Below, in pieces: positions 6,354 through 14,676 of a stretch of 18,974 nt of DNA. Source of the DNA: Flavobacteriia bacterium. Lineage in GTDB: Bacteria; Bacteroidota; Bacteroidia; Flavobacteriales; Flavobacteriaceae. Below the pieces are notes generated by a model. It worked only from the letters and a program-made list of their open reading frames with translations. It made no database searches and had not been told where the DNA came from. Each line of letters starts with the position of its first letter. The stretch's first letter is position 1. The translations under genes were made by a program, and so were the position numbers. The stretch lies in NCBI GenBank assembly GCA_018500075.1, contig JAHBAN010000096.1, positions 1-18,974 on the forward strand. The letters run 5' to 3'.

Positions 6354-8633
6354 ATGTCGGTTGATAAAAATGAAACAGTCCGCGAAGCGGCGCTGAACTA
6401 TCATGAATTTCCGCGCCCCGGAAAACTTGAAATCCGCCCGACCAAACCGATGGCCAACGGGCGCGACCTGGCCCGCGCCTATTCTCCCGGTGTGGCGGAA
6501 GCCTGTCTCGAGATCGCCAAAAACCCAGCAGATGCAAGCCGTTACACGGCGCGCGGCAATCTTGTCGCTGTGGTGACAAATGGCACGGCTGTGCTTGGGC
6601 TTGGCAATATCGGCGCGCTGGCCTCAAAGCCTGTGATGGAGGGCAAGGCGGTTTTGTTCAAGAAATTCGCCGGCATCGACTGCTTTGATATCGAGGTGAA
6701 CGAGAGCGACCCTGTGAAACTGGCCGAGATTGTCTGTGCGCTGGAGCCGACCTTTGGCGCGATCAACCTTGAGGACATCAAGGCGCCGGATTGCTTTATT
6801 GTCGAGAAAATCTGCCGCGAGCGGATGGGCATTCCTGTGTTTCATGACGATCAGCACGGCACCGCTATTGTTGTGGGGGCGGCGGCGACCAATGCTTTGC
6901 ACGTTGTGGGCAAGACATTTGCGGATATCAAGATTGTCAGCACCGGCGGGGGCGCGGCGGGAATTGCCTGTCTCAACCTTTTGTTAAAGCTCGGGGTGAA
7001 GCGCGAAAACGTCTGGCTCTGCGATATTCACGGCCTTGTTTACGAGGGCCGAGAGGAAGATATGAATCCGCAGAAGGCGGCCTTTGCGCAAAAGACGGAC
7101 AAGCGCACATTGGATGAGGTGATTGAGGGCGCGGATCTGTTTTTGGGTCTGTCCGGGCCGGGGGTGCTGAAGGCGGAGCAGGTCACGCGGATGAGCCGGC
7201 GACCTGTGATTTTTGCGCTGGCCAACCCGACGCCGGAGATCATGCCGGACGAGATCCGCGCGGTTGCGCCGGATGCTGTGATTGCGACGGGGCGGTCTGA
7301 TTATCCCAATCAGGTCAACAATGTGCTGTGTTTTCCGTTTATTTTCCGCGGCGCGCTGGATGTGGGCGCGAGCGAGATCAACGATGCGATGCAGATCGGC
7401 TGTGTCGACGGGATCGCGGCGCTGGCGCGGGCGACAACGAGTGCGGAGGCGGCGGCGGCCTATAAGGGCGAGGCGCTCACCTTTGGCGCGGACTATCTCA
7501 TCCCTAAGCCGTTTGATCCGCGTCTCTCGGCGGTTGTCAGCTCGGCGGTGGCGAAGGCGGCGATGGAAACCGGCGTGGCGACCAAGCCTCTGGAGGATCT
7601 GGACGCCTATAAAGAGCGGCTCAACGCCTCGGTTTTCAAGTCCGCACTTTTGATGCGGCCGGTGTTTGACGCGGCGAGCCATGCCTCGCGGCGGATTATC
7701 TTTGCCGAGGGGGAGGACGAGCGCGTGCTGCGCGCGGCGCAGGCGATTTTGGAAGAGACAACAGAGCGGCCCATTCTGATCGGGCGGCCCGATGTGATCG
7801 AGGCGCGCTGTGAGCGCTTCGGGATCACGGCGAAAGCGGGCAAGGACTTTGAACTCGTCAACCCCGAGAACGACCCGCGCTATCGCGACTTCTGGGGGAG
7901 CTATCACGAGATTATGGCGCGCAAGGGTGTGACGCCCGATCTGGCGCGCGCGATCATGCGCACCAACACGACGGCGATTGGCGCGATTGCGGTGCATCGC
8001 GGCGAGGCGGACAGCCTGATTTGCGGGACATTTGGCGAGTTTCGCTGGCATCTCAATTATGTGCAGCAGGTTTTGGGCGGCAAGGGGCTGCGCCCGCATG
8101 GCGCGCTTTCGATGATGATTTTGGAAGACGGGCCATTGTTTATTGCTGACACCCACGTGCATACGCTGCCGACGCCCGAGCAGATCGCCGAGGCGGCGAT
8201 CGGGGCGGCGCGCCATGCCAAGCGCTTTGGCGTGGCGCCGAAAGTGGCTTTGTGCAGCCAGAGCCAGTTTGGCAATCAGCCCCACGGCAGCGGCGAGCGC
8301 ATTCGCGCGGCGATCGAGATTTTGGATGCCAGCCCGCGGGACTTCCAGTATGAGGGCGAGATGAATGTCGATGCGGCGCTTGACCCCGAGCTGCGCGAGC
8401 GGCTGTTGCCATCGGGCCGGCTTGAGGGCGTGGCGAATGTGTTGATTTTCGGTCATGCGGATGCGGCCTCGGCGGCGCGCAATATTCTCAAGATGAAGGC
8501 CGGCGGGCTTGAGGTGGGTCCGATCCTGATGGGCATGGGCAACCGCGCCCATGTTGTCTCTCCCGGGATCACCGCGCGGGGGCTTTTGAACATGGCGGCG
8601 ATTGCGGGCACGCCGGTTCAGAGCTACGGGTGA
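6354..8633 (+). CDS. maeB: NADP-dependent malic enzyme with C-terminal phosphotransacetylase-like domain
   Basis: Oxidatively decarboxylates malate to pyruvate, making NADPH. The 759 residues are the MaeB hybrid architecture. The malic N-terminal domain spans about 1-160 and has AYSPGVAEAC with Tyr43, the EGKAVLFKKFAG lysine region at 97-107, the metal ligands Glu140-Asp141 and FHDDQHGTAI at 163-172. The Rossmann domain spans about 161-400 with VSTGGGAAGIA at 195-205. The phosphotransacetylase-like domain runs from about 430 to the end, which in characterised hybrids acts as an acetyl-CoA-responsive regulatory module rather than an active transacetylase. ATG 6354 is preceded by GAGGGAGGG, which decides it over the in-frame ATG at 6324. 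It is divergent from cdd and followed by prpE. Confidence 0.95.
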   Translation: MSVDKNETVREAALNYHEFPRPGKLEIRPTKPMANGRDLARAYSPGVAEACLEIAKNPADASRYTARGNLVAVVTNGTAVLGLGNIGALASKPVMEGKAVLFKKFAGIDCFDIEVNESDPVKLAEIVCALEPTFGAINLEDIKAPDCFIVEKICRERMGIPVFHDDQHGTAIVVGAAATNALHVVGKTFADIKIVSTGGGAAGIACLNLLLKLGVKRENVWLCDIHGLVYEGREEDMNPQKAAFAQKTDKRTLDEVIEGADLFLGLSGPGVLKAEQVTRMSRRPVIFALANPTPEIMPDEIRAVAPDAVIATGRSDYPNQVNNVLCFPFIFRGALDVGASEINDAMQIGCVDGIAALARATTSAEAAAAYKGEALTFGADYLIPKPFDPRLSAVVSSAVAKAAMETGVATKPLEDLDAYKERLNASVFKSALLMRPVFDAASHASRRIIFAEGEDERVLRAAQAILEETTERPILIGRPDVIEARCERFGITAKAGKDFELVNPENDPRYRDFWGSYHEIMARKGVTPDLARAIMRTNTTAIGAIAVHRGEADSLICGTFGEFRWHLNYVQQVLGGKGLRPHGALSMMILEDGPLFIADTHVHTLPTPEQIAEAAIGAARHAKRFGVAPKVALCSQSQFGNQPHGSGERIRAAIEILDASPRDFQYEGEMNVDAALDPELRERLLPSGRLEGVANVLIFGHADAASAARNILKMKAGGLEVGPILMGMGNRAHVVSPGITARGLLNMAAIAGTPVQSYG

Positions 8634-8648
8634 GTATTCAGGCGGGGC

Positions 8649-8747
8649 TTCGCAAATTTGCAATAATGCCGATATTGGCTGCAAAGATAAGGTTTGCCGG
8701 GCTGGTTTGCAAAAATTTGCAGTAATAATTGCAAAATATTTGCGCCA
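8649..8747. promoter_or_regulatory. cluster of TTTGCAAA-like half-sites upstream of prpE (candidate PccR/ScfR operator)
   Basis: Within 95 bases the AT-rich leader carries GCAAA/TTTGC repeats in both orientations: GCAAATTTGCAA at 8652-8663, GCAAA 8681-8685 with TTTGC 8693-8697, TTTGCAAA 8706-8713 followed two bases on by TTTGC 8716-8720, and TTGCAAA 8729-8735 with TTTGC 8739-8743. ScfR-family regulators (PccR of Rhodobacter sphaeroides, RamB of corynebacteria) recognise TTTGCAAA-type sites, and PccR controls propionyl-CoA assimilation genes. A site cluster directly ahead of propionyl-CoA synthetase fits. Spacings vary and do not exactly match the published paired motif, so the assignment is an inference. 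Confidence 0.6.
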
Positions 8748-8828
8748 AACTGCCGCGCCAAGTGACTCCTTGCTTGCCTAAGGGTCGGGCGGGCCTTTAC
8801 CTCTTTTGTCAAAGTGGAGGAGAACACG

Positions 8829-10742
8829 ATGGGCAATGCTGTGGGACAATCTGCGGGCTATACCGCGCTATATGAGGGCTGGAAGGCTGACCCTGAAGCC
8901 TTCTGGATGAAGGCGGCCGAGGCGATTGACTGGGACGAGAAGCCCTCAAAGGCGCTGTTTGACAAGGGCGACAATCTTTACGAGTGGTTTGCCGATGCCA
9001 AGTGCAACACCTGCTGGAACGCGGTCGACCGCCATGTCGAGGCAGGGCGGGGCGAGCAGCCGGCGATTATCTATGACAGCCCAATCACCCAAACCAAGCG
9101 CGAAATTTCTTTTGTGGAGCTGCGCAACCGTGTGGCGACACTGGCGGGGGCGCTGCGCGCCAAGGGGATCGAGAAGGGCGACCGTGTGATCATCTATATG
9201 CCGATGGTGCCTGAGGCCCTTGAGGCGATGCTGGCCTGTGCGCGGCTCGGCGCGGTGCATTCGGTTGTGTTTGGCGGCTTTGCGGCGAGCGAGCTGGCTG
9301 TGCGGATTGATGATGCCACGCCCAAGGCCATTATTGCGGCCTCCTGTGGCCTCGAGCCGGGGCGTGTTGTGCATTATAAGCCGCTGCTGGATGGGGCCAT
9401 CGAGATGGCCGAGCACAAGCCGGAGTTCTGCGTGATCTTCCAGCGCGAGCAAGAGGTCGCCGAGCTGACGCCGGGCCGTGACTATAACTGGCACGGGTTT
9501 CAATACGGGGTTGAGCCGGCAGACTGCGTGCCTGTGGAGGGCAACCACCCGGCCTATATTCTTTACACCTCCGGCACGACGGGCGCGCCCAAGGGCGTGA
9601 TCCGCCACACTGCGGGGCATATGGTGGCGCTCAATTGGAGCATGAAGAATATCTACAATGTCGATCCCGGCGATGTTTTCTGGGCGGCCTCGGATGTGGG
9701 CTGGGTCGTTGGGCACAGCTATATTGCCTACGGGCCGCTTATCCATGGAAACACCACGATTGTCTTTGAGGGCAAGCCCGTGGGCACGCCGGATGCGGGC
9801 ACGTTCTGGCGGGTGATTTCTGAACATAAGGTCAAGAGCTTTTTCACCGCGCCGACGGCGTTCCGCGCTGTCAAACGCGTCGATCCGAAGGGCGAGTTTG
9901 TCGGGAAATACGACCTGAGCGGCCTCAAGACGGTTTATCTTGCGGGCGAGCGGGCTGACCCTGACACGATTGTCTGGGCGCAGGACCAGCTCAAGGTGCC
10001 TGTGATTGACCATTGGTGGCAGACCGAGACCGGCTGGGCTATTGCGGCCAACCCTGTGGGTGTCGAAATGTTGCCTGTGAAGCTTGGCAGCCCTTCGGTT
10101 CCGATGCCGGGGTATGATGTGCGCATTCTGGATGAGGCGGGCCATGAGATGCCCGCGGGCGAGCTGGGCGCGATTGCGGTCAAGCTGCCTTTGCCGCCCG
10201 GCACGCTGCCCAACCTCTGGAACGCCGAGGCGCGCTTTCAGAAGAGCTATCTCAACACCTTCCCCGGCTATTACGAGACCGGCGATGCGGGGATGATTGA
10301 TGAGGATGGCTATCTTTATATCATGGCGCGCACCGATGATGTGATCAATGTGGCGGGCCACCGTCTGAGCACAGGCGGGATGGAAGAAGTCCTTGCCTCC
10401 CATCCTGATGTGGCCGAATGCGCGGTGATCGGGGTGAGTGACGAGCTGAAGGGGCAATTGCCTGTCGGGTTTGTCTGTTTGTCCAACGGGGTGAACCGCC
10501 CGCATGAGGAGATCGTCAAGGAATGTGTGACGCTCGTGCGCGAGAAGATCGGGCCTGTGGCGGCCTTCAAGCTGGCCTGTGTGGTCGAGCGTTTGCCCAA
10601 GACCCGCTCGGGCAAGATTTTGCGCGCCACGATGGTGTCGATTGCTGATGGCAAGGCGTTCAAGATGCCTGCAACGATTGATGACCCCGCGATTTTGGAC
10701 GAAATCAAGGTCGCGCTGCAAAGCATCGGCTTTGCCAAATAG
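8829..10742 (+). CDS. prpE: propionyl-CoA synthetase
   Basis: AMP-forming acyl-CoA synthetase that activates propionate (and less well acetate or acrylate) to the CoA ester. The 637 residues match PrpE. Adenylate-forming motifs in order: P-loop YTSGTTGAPKG 246-256, DHWWQTETGW 394-403 (the WWQTE form favours PrpE/Acs over other members), YYETGDAGMIDEDG 481-494, RTDDVINVAGHRLSTGGMEE 501-520, and TRSGKILR 592-599 with Lys596, the lysine that is acetylated in relatives. Acs is the alternative; the GWAI stretch after WWQTET, the length and the leader sites favour PrpE. ATG 8829 has GGAGGAGA at 8816-8823; an in-frame GTG at 8814 lies inside that site. A terminator follows at 10764. Confidence 0.93.
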   Translation: MGNAVGQSAGYTALYEGWKADPEAFWMKAAEAIDWDEKPSKALFDKGDNLYEWFADAKCNTCWNAVDRHVEAGRGEQPAIIYDSPITQTKREISFVELRNRVATLAGALRAKGIEKGDRVIIYMPMVPEALEAMLACARLGAVHSVVFGGFAASELAVRIDDATPKAIIAASCGLEPGRVVHYKPLLDGAIEMAEHKPEFCVIFQREQEVAELTPGRDYNWHGFQYGVEPADCVPVEGNHPAYILYTSGTTGAPKGVIRHTAGHMVALNWSMKNIYNVDPGDVFWAASDVGWVVGHSYIAYGPLIHGNTTIVFEGKPVGTPDAGTFWRVISEHKVKSFFTAPTAFRAVKRVDPKGEFVGKYDLSGLKTVYLAGERADPDTIVWAQDQLKVPVIDHWWQTETGWAIAANPVGVEMLPVKLGSPSVPMPGYDVRILDEAGHEMPAGELGAIAVKLPLPPGTLPNLWNAEARFQKSYLNTFPGYYETGDAGMIDEDGYLYIMARTDDVINVAGHRLSTGGMEEVLASHPDVAECAVIGVSDELKGQLPVGFVCLSNGVNRPHEEIVKECVTLVREKIGPVAAFKLACVVERLPKTRSGKILRATMVSIADGKAFKMPATIDDPAILDEIKVALQSIGFAK

Positions 10743-10763
10743 GCTTTGGCTCTGACCCGACAG

Positions 10764-10795
10764 AGGCCCGCCCGATCTGGCGGGCCTTTTCTTTT
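10764..10795 (+). terminator. rho-independent terminator of prpE
   Basis: Stem GGCCCGCC (10765-10772) and GGCGGGCC (10779-10786) with a six-base loop, an extra A-T pair at the base, and the tail TTTTCTTTT. It starts 22 bases after the prpE stop and ends before the HMG-CoA reductase ribosome site, so the two genes probably have separate transcripts. Confidence 0.88.
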
Positions 10796-10841
10796 GGGGC
10801 GGTGTCGTTAAGCTCTGCAACCATAGGGGCGGGAGGCTTTG

Positions 10842-12092
10842 ATGACATCATCACGGATTGCAGGATTTCACAGTTTGAGCCGCGCGGAGCGGCTGGCACA
10901 GCTTGTGGCGCTCGGGCTATTGAGCGAGGCCGAGGCCAGGGCACTCGGGCAGGAGGCGGGGCCGCTGGCGGAGCTGGCCGAGAGCCTTTCTGAAAATGTG
11001 ATCGGGGCGGTGGCTGTGCCGCTGGGGGTGGCGACAAACCTGCCGGTGGACCGCGCGGATGTGCTTGTTGCGGTGGCAACGGAAGAAAGCTCGGGGATTG
11101 CCGCTGTGAGCAATGGCGCGCGGGCGTGCCGAGCCTTGGGCGGCCTTGTCACCGAGGCCGACGACCCCTGTATGATTGCGCAGGTGCAGATCACGGGGCT
11201 TGCGGAGCTGGCCACGGCCAAAGCGGCTGTGGAGGCGCGGGCGGAGGAGATTGCCGAGCTGTGCAACGCTTGCGACCCGATGCTTGTGCGGCTTGGCGGA
11301 GGCTTTCGCGGGCTTGAGGTGCGGATTTGCGGGCCGTTTCTTGTTGTGCATCTGATCATTGATGTGCGCGATGCGATGGGGGCGAATGCTGTGAACACCA
11401 TGGCCGAGGCGCTGGCGCCCAAGCTTGAGGGCTGGAGCGGCGGCAAGGTGGGCTTGCGTATTCTGAGCAATCTTGCCGACCGCCGGCTTGTGCGCGCGCG
11501 GGCGGTCTGGCGGGCCGAAGAGATCGGCGCCGAGAGGGTGCGCGGGATTGTCTCGGCCTATGAATTTGCCGCGCATGACCCCTACCGCGCGGCGACCCAC
11601 AACAAGGGCATCATGAACGGGATTTCGGCTGTGGCGCTGGCGACGGGCAATGACACCCGCGCACTGGAGGCCGGGGCGCACGCCTTTGCCGCCACCAAGG
11701 GGCAGGCGGGCGGCTATGGGCCTTTGAGCCGTTATGGCGTGACGGCAGAGGGCGATCTTTGGGGCGAAATCGAGCTGCCGATGGCTGTGGGGATTGTTGG
11801 CGGCGCGACGCGCGCCCATCCGACGGCGCAAAAGGCGCTCAAGATTATGCAGATCACGCGGGCGGACCGGCTGGCGCGGGTCATGGCGGCTGTCGGGCTT
11901 GTCCAGAATTTCTCGGCGCTGCGGGCGCTGGCGGGGGAAGGCATCCAGCGCGGCCATATGGGGCTTCATGCGCGCAATCTGGCGATTGTGGCGGGGGCCA
12001 AGGGCGCTGAGATCGAGCGGATTGCCCGGCGGATGATCGAGCGGGGGCAGATCCGCGAGGATGTGGCACGGGCGCTCTTGGCAGAGAGCTAG
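10842..12092 (+). CDS. mvaA: hydroxymethylglutaryl-CoA reductase, class II (degradative type)
   Basis: Interconverts mevalonate and HMG-CoA. It aligns by eye along its whole 416 residues with the Pseudomonas mevalonii enzyme, including ENVIGAVAVPLGVATN (51-66), DVRDAMGANAVNTMAEA (174-190) and ATHNKGIMNGI (251-261). All four catalytic residues are present: Glu82 (P. mevalonii Glu83), Lys255 (Lys267), Asp271 (Asp283) and His372 (His381). Asp145 matches Asp146 of P. mevalonii, which sets NAD(H) preference and supports the degradative direction, with HMG-CoA then cleaved by a lyase encoded elsewhere. ATG 10842 has GGGAGG at 10831-10836. No other mevalonate gene is in the window, so a biosynthetic role cannot be fully excluded. 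Confidence 0.93.
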   Translation: MTSSRIAGFHSLSRAERLAQLVALGLLSEAEARALGQEAGPLAELAESLSENVIGAVAVPLGVATNLPVDRADVLVAVATEESSGIAAVSNGARACRALGGLVTEADDPCMIAQVQITGLAELATAKAAVEARAEEIAELCNACDPMLVRLGGGFRGLEVRICGPFLVVHLIIDVRDAMGANAVNTMAEALAPKLEGWSGGKVGLRILSNLADRRLVRARAVWRAEEIGAERVRGIVSAYEFAAHDPYRAATHNKGIMNGISAVALATGNDTRALEAGAHAFAATKGQAGGYGPLSRYGVTAEGDLWGEIELPMAVGIVGGATRAHPTAQKALKIMQITRADRLARVMAAVGLVQNFSALRALAGEGIQRGHMGLHARNLAIVAGAKGAEIERIARRMIERGQIREDVARALLAES

Positions 12093-12100
12093 AGCACTTG

Positions 12101-12134
12101 GCACCGCGGCCCTTCGGGGAGGATATTTGGGGCA
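12101..12134. repeat. dispersed Rhodobacteraceae-type intergenic motif (CCCTTCGGGGAGGATATTT)
   Basis: Just after the mvaA stop is a small CCC-TTCG-GGG hairpin followed by AGGATATTTGGGGCAA. A hairpin followed by GGGATATTT recurs at 16190-16226, the only other intergenic place in the window. I remember similar hairpin-plus-GGATATTT stretches behind many genes of this family, where they may act as terminators or as a dispersed element. Only the core GGATATTT and the hairpin-first order are shared; the rest differs. Confidence 0.45.
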
Positions 12135-12194
12135 ATAAAAAAGACCGGACTCAGCGCTGTTGCATTGGCGCAGGTGCGGGCTTAGGCTTGGGCT

Positions 12195-12374
12195 ATGAAA
12201 CAGGTTCCAAAAGATACCACGGATGAGGCTCTTATTCAGGAGTTTCTGAAAAAGGGCGGCGAAGTGAAGGTGGGCAAGACCAAGCCTGCCAAGCCAGAGC
12301 TTGGCCTGAGCAACAACCAGTGGAACAACAAGCTGACCCGTGAAGAAAAGGCGGCGCGCGACAAGAAAGCGTGA
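12195..12374 (+). CDS. conserved small hypothetical protein, 59 residues
   Basis: Short frame from ATG 12195 to TGA 12372-12374. The protein is strongly charged and Lys-rich, with a first half DTTDEALIQEFLKKGGEVKVG, a proline-containing hinge, and GLSNNQWNNKLTREEKAA near the C-terminus. There is no signal peptide, membrane segment or cysteine. I believe similar small proteins occur in related genomes, but this is from memory and they have no known role. No strong ribosome binding site is visible before ATG. A hairpin with a T-rich tail follows 23 bases later, which supports a transcribed unit. It is convergent with nadK. Function not assigned. Confidence 0.7.
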   Translation: MKQVPKDTTDEALIQEFLKKGGEVKVGKTKPAKPELGLSNNQWNNKLTREEKAARDKKA

Positions 12375-12397
12375 GCACTGCGGCGGCGCGCGCGGGT

Positions 12398-12428
12398 GGC
12401 CTTTGGGGCAGCCCCTAGCCTTTGTTTT
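12398..12428 (+). terminator. probable terminator after the 59-residue gene
   Basis: GGGG (12405-12408) and CCCC (12412-12415) around a CAG loop, with an outer GGC/GCC pair (12398-12400 with 12418-12420) and the tail TTTGTTTT at 12421-12428. It lies between the small gene and convergent nadK. The stem is short and interrupted. Confidence 0.5.
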
Positions 12429-12447
12429 GGGGCCGTTTTTCGGGCGG

Positions 12448-13209
12448 TTAGACGAATTGCTCGCGGATCAGGCGTTCTTCGAGACCGTGTTCGGGATCAA
12501 ACAGGATGTGGTGGGTGATCTCGGGCTGCGAGCGGATCTGAACGCTCGCGATATTGAGAAACGAATTGCTGTCGGCGTCGGCCATGACGGGGCGCTTTTC
12601 CGGCTCTGTGACCTCGATCGTCACGGTGGCCGATTTGGGCAGCAGGGCGCCGCGCCAGCGGCGGGGCCGAAACGGCGCGATGGCTGTGAGGGCGAGCACA
12701 TCAGAGCCGATCGGCAGGATCGGGCCGTGGGCCGAGTAATTATAGGCGGTGGAGCCGGCGGGCGTGGCCACAAGCGCGCCGTCGCAGACCAGCTCTTCCA
12801 TCCGCAGCCGGCCATCGACCGTGATTTTGAGCTTGGCGGCTTGCGGCCCCATGCGCAGCACCGAGACCTCGTTGATCGCCAGAGCCTCGTGGAGTGTTCC
12901 GTCTGTGCAGGTGGCCGTCATGGCGAGCGGATTGATTGTGGTTTCGGCGGCGGCTTTGAGGCGCTCCATCAGGTCGGCTTCGTTATATTCATTCATCAGG
13001 AAGCCGACGGTGCCACGGTTCATCCCGTAGACCGGCGCGGGGAGCGCCTGTGTGCGATGCAATGTCTGGAGCATGAAGCCGTCGCCGCCGAGTGCGACGA
13101 TGATATCGGCCTCTGTCTCGGGGGTCTCGCCATAGCGGCTGATCAGGGCGGCGCGCGCGGTTTGGGCCAAGGGCGCCTCGGAGGCGGTGAAGGCTATTTT
13201 CAGGGCCAT
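12448..13209 (-). CDS. nadK: NAD kinase
   Basis: Phosphorylates NAD to NADP, the source of cellular NADP(H). The 253-residue protein is the short alphaproteobacterial form. Diagnostic motifs are VALGGDGFML with GGDG at 41-44, GMNRGTVGFLMNE at 62-74, INEV at 112-115, and CDGALVATPAGSTAYNYSAHG at 142-162 with the conserved Asp143 and the TPAGSTAY segment. The start at ATG 13209 (MALKIAFTAS) fits the family; the frame is open 45 codons further upstream, but those residues are not family-like and run towards glyA. It is transcribed divergently from glyA and convergently with the 59-residue gene. Confidence 0.96.
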   Translation of the reverse strand: MALKIAFTASEAPLAQTARAALISRYGETPETEADIIVALGGDGFMLQTLHRTQALPAPVYGMNRGTVGFLMNEYNEADLMERLKAAAETTINPLAMTATCTDGTLHEALAINEVSVLRMGPQAAKLKITVDGRLRMEELVCDGALVATPAGSTAYNYSAHGPILPIGSDVLALTAIAPFRPRRWRGALLPKSATVTIEVTEPEKRPVMADADSNSFLNIASVQIRSQPEITHHILFDPEHGLEERLIREQFV

Positions 13210-13324
13210 ATTGGGCGCGTCCTCGTTTCCTATAGGCGGCAAGATTACCCTATAAAAACGGCTTGTCCACCGTAGGGGGCCGCTTTTGGCGCGCTGGTGT
13301 TGGGATTGGTCGCAATTGGTGTTC

Positions 13325-13352
13325 CTTTTCGCAAAAGTTTCCAATAGGAAAC
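13325..13352. promoter_or_regulatory. paired hairpins in the glyA leader
   Basis: CTTTTcgcAAAAG (13325-13337) runs directly into GTTTCCaataGGAAAC (13337-13352), a perfect six-base inverted repeat with a four-base centre, 35 bases before the glyA start. This could be an operator for the divergent nadK/glyA region. I saw no match to a SAM, glycine or THF riboswitch. The binding partner is unknown. Confidence 0.4.
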
Positions 13353-13386
13353 GCTGGAATCGGAAGTCATTTCATAAGGAAGCACC

Positions 13387-14670
13387 ATGTCTGATAAAGG
13401 TTTCTTCACCGAGGCGCTGGCCTCGCGCGACCCCGAGCTTTGGGGCGCTGTGGAAAGCGAGCTGGGCCGCCAGCGCGACGAGATCGAGCTGATTGCAAGC
13501 GAGAACATCGTTTCGGCGGCTGTGATGGAGGCGCAGGGCACTGTGCTGACCAATAAATACGCCGAAGGCTATCCGGGCCGTCGCTATTATGGCGGCTGCC
13601 AGTATGTCGATGTGGCCGAAGACCTTGCCATCGCGCGGGCCTGCGCGCTGTTTGACTGTGGCTTTGCCAATGTTCAGCCGAACTCGGGCAGCCAGGCCAA
13701 CCAAGGTGTTTTCACGGCGCTGTTGCAGCCCGGTGACACGATCCTCGGGATGGATCTGGCCTCGGGGGGGCACCTGACACATGGTGCCAAGCCGAACCAG
13801 TCGGGCAAGTGGTTTAACGCGGTTCATTATGGCGTGCGCGAGAGCGACAATCTGATTGATTACGATCAGGTTGCGGCGCTGGCCAAAGAGCATCAGCCCA
13901 AGCTGATCATTGCCGGCGGCTCGGCTGTGCCACGGGTCATCGACTTTGCAAAATTCCGTGAGATCGCTGACTCTGTGGGCGCGTATCTCCATGTGGATAT
14001 GGCGCATTTTGCCGGTCTTGTGGCGGCCGGCGAGCACCCAAGCCCCTTCCCCCATGCGCACGTTGCGACCACCACGACGCATAAGACCCTGCGCGGTCCG
14101 CGCGGTGGCATGATCCTGACGAACGACGAGGCTCTGGCCAAGAAGTTCAACTCGGCGATCTTTCCGGGGATTCAGGGCGGCCCGCTCATGCACGTGATTG
14201 CGGCCAAGGCTGTGGCCTTTGGCGAGGCGCTGCGCCCCGAATTTAAAGACTATATCAAGCAGGTGCGCGCCAATGCGGTCGCCCTGTCAGACCAGCTCAT
14301 CAAGGGCGGTCTTGATATTGTCACCGGGGGCACAGACACCCATGTGATGCTTGTGGATCTGCGGCCCAAGAAAGTCACAGGCAATATCACCGATGCCGCT
14401 TTGGGCCGTGCGCATATCACCACAAACAAGAACGGAATCCCGTTTGATCCGGAAAAGCCGCTGGTGACATCGGGTATCCGTCTGGGCACCCCGGCGGGCA
14501 CGACGCGCGGCTTCAAGGAAGCCGAGTTCCGCCAGATTGCCGATTGGATCGTGGAAGTGGTGGACGGGCTGGCGGCCAACGGGCCGGAGGGCAATGAGGC
14601 TGTCGAGGCCAAGGTGCGCGGCGAAGTGGCCGAGATGCTCAAGCGCTTTCCGCTCTATCCGAACCTCTGA
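13387..14670 (+). CDS. glyA: serine hydroxymethyltransferase
   Basis: PLP enzyme converting serine plus tetrahydrofolate to glycine plus 5,10-methylene-THF, the main source of one-carbon units; cytoplasmic. The 427 residues are full length. Motifs include IELIASENIVS at 33-43, TNKYAEGYPGRRYYGG at 55-70, QPNSGSQAN at 97-105, VDMAHFAGLVAAGEHPSP at 203-220, and the PLP-lysine segment TTTTHKTLRGPRGG with Lys233. ATG 13387 is preceded by AAGGAAG (13377-13383). It is downstream of a dyad-rich leader and followed by a large inverted repeat and then a terminator at 14739, so it is probably monocistronic. Confidence 0.98.
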   Translation: MSDKGFFTEALASRDPELWGAVESELGRQRDEIELIASENIVSAAVMEAQGTVLTNKYAEGYPGRRYYGGCQYVDVAEDLAIARACALFDCGFANVQPNSGSQANQGVFTALLQPGDTILGMDLASGGHLTHGAKPNQSGKWFNAVHYGVRESDNLIDYDQVAALAKEHQPKLIIAGGSAVPRVIDFAKFREIADSVGAYLHVDMAHFAGLVAAGEHPSPFPHAHVATTTTHKTLRGPRGGMILTNDEALAKKFNSAIFPGIQGGPLMHVIAAKAVAFGEALRPEFKDYIKQVRANAVALSDQLIKGGLDIVTGGTDTHVMLVDLRPKKVTGNITDAALGRAHITTNKNGIPFDPEKPLVTSGIRLGTPAGTTRGFKEAEFRQIADWIVEVVDGLAANGPEGNEAVEAKVRGEVAEMLKRFPLYPNL

Positions 14671-14676
14671 GCTTTG

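Noticed and set aside
6984..8684. Long open frame on the reverse strand opposite maeB (566 codons)
   Set aside because: Arg/His-rich composition with no domain; it is antisense to a well-conserved enzyme. High GC makes such frames common.
8634..8828. Terminator after maeB
   Set aside because: No stable GC-rich hairpin with a T tract is visible; the space is filled by the half-site cluster, so read-through into prpE is possible.
8946..10820. Reverse-strand open frame of 624 codons opposite prpE
   Set aside because: A shadow of the GC-rich coding strand; no motifs and no ribosome site, and it also crosses the prpE terminator.
13210..13386. Glycine, SAM or THF riboswitch upstream of glyA
   Set aside because: No conserved core of these classes could be recognised by eye; only short dyads are present.
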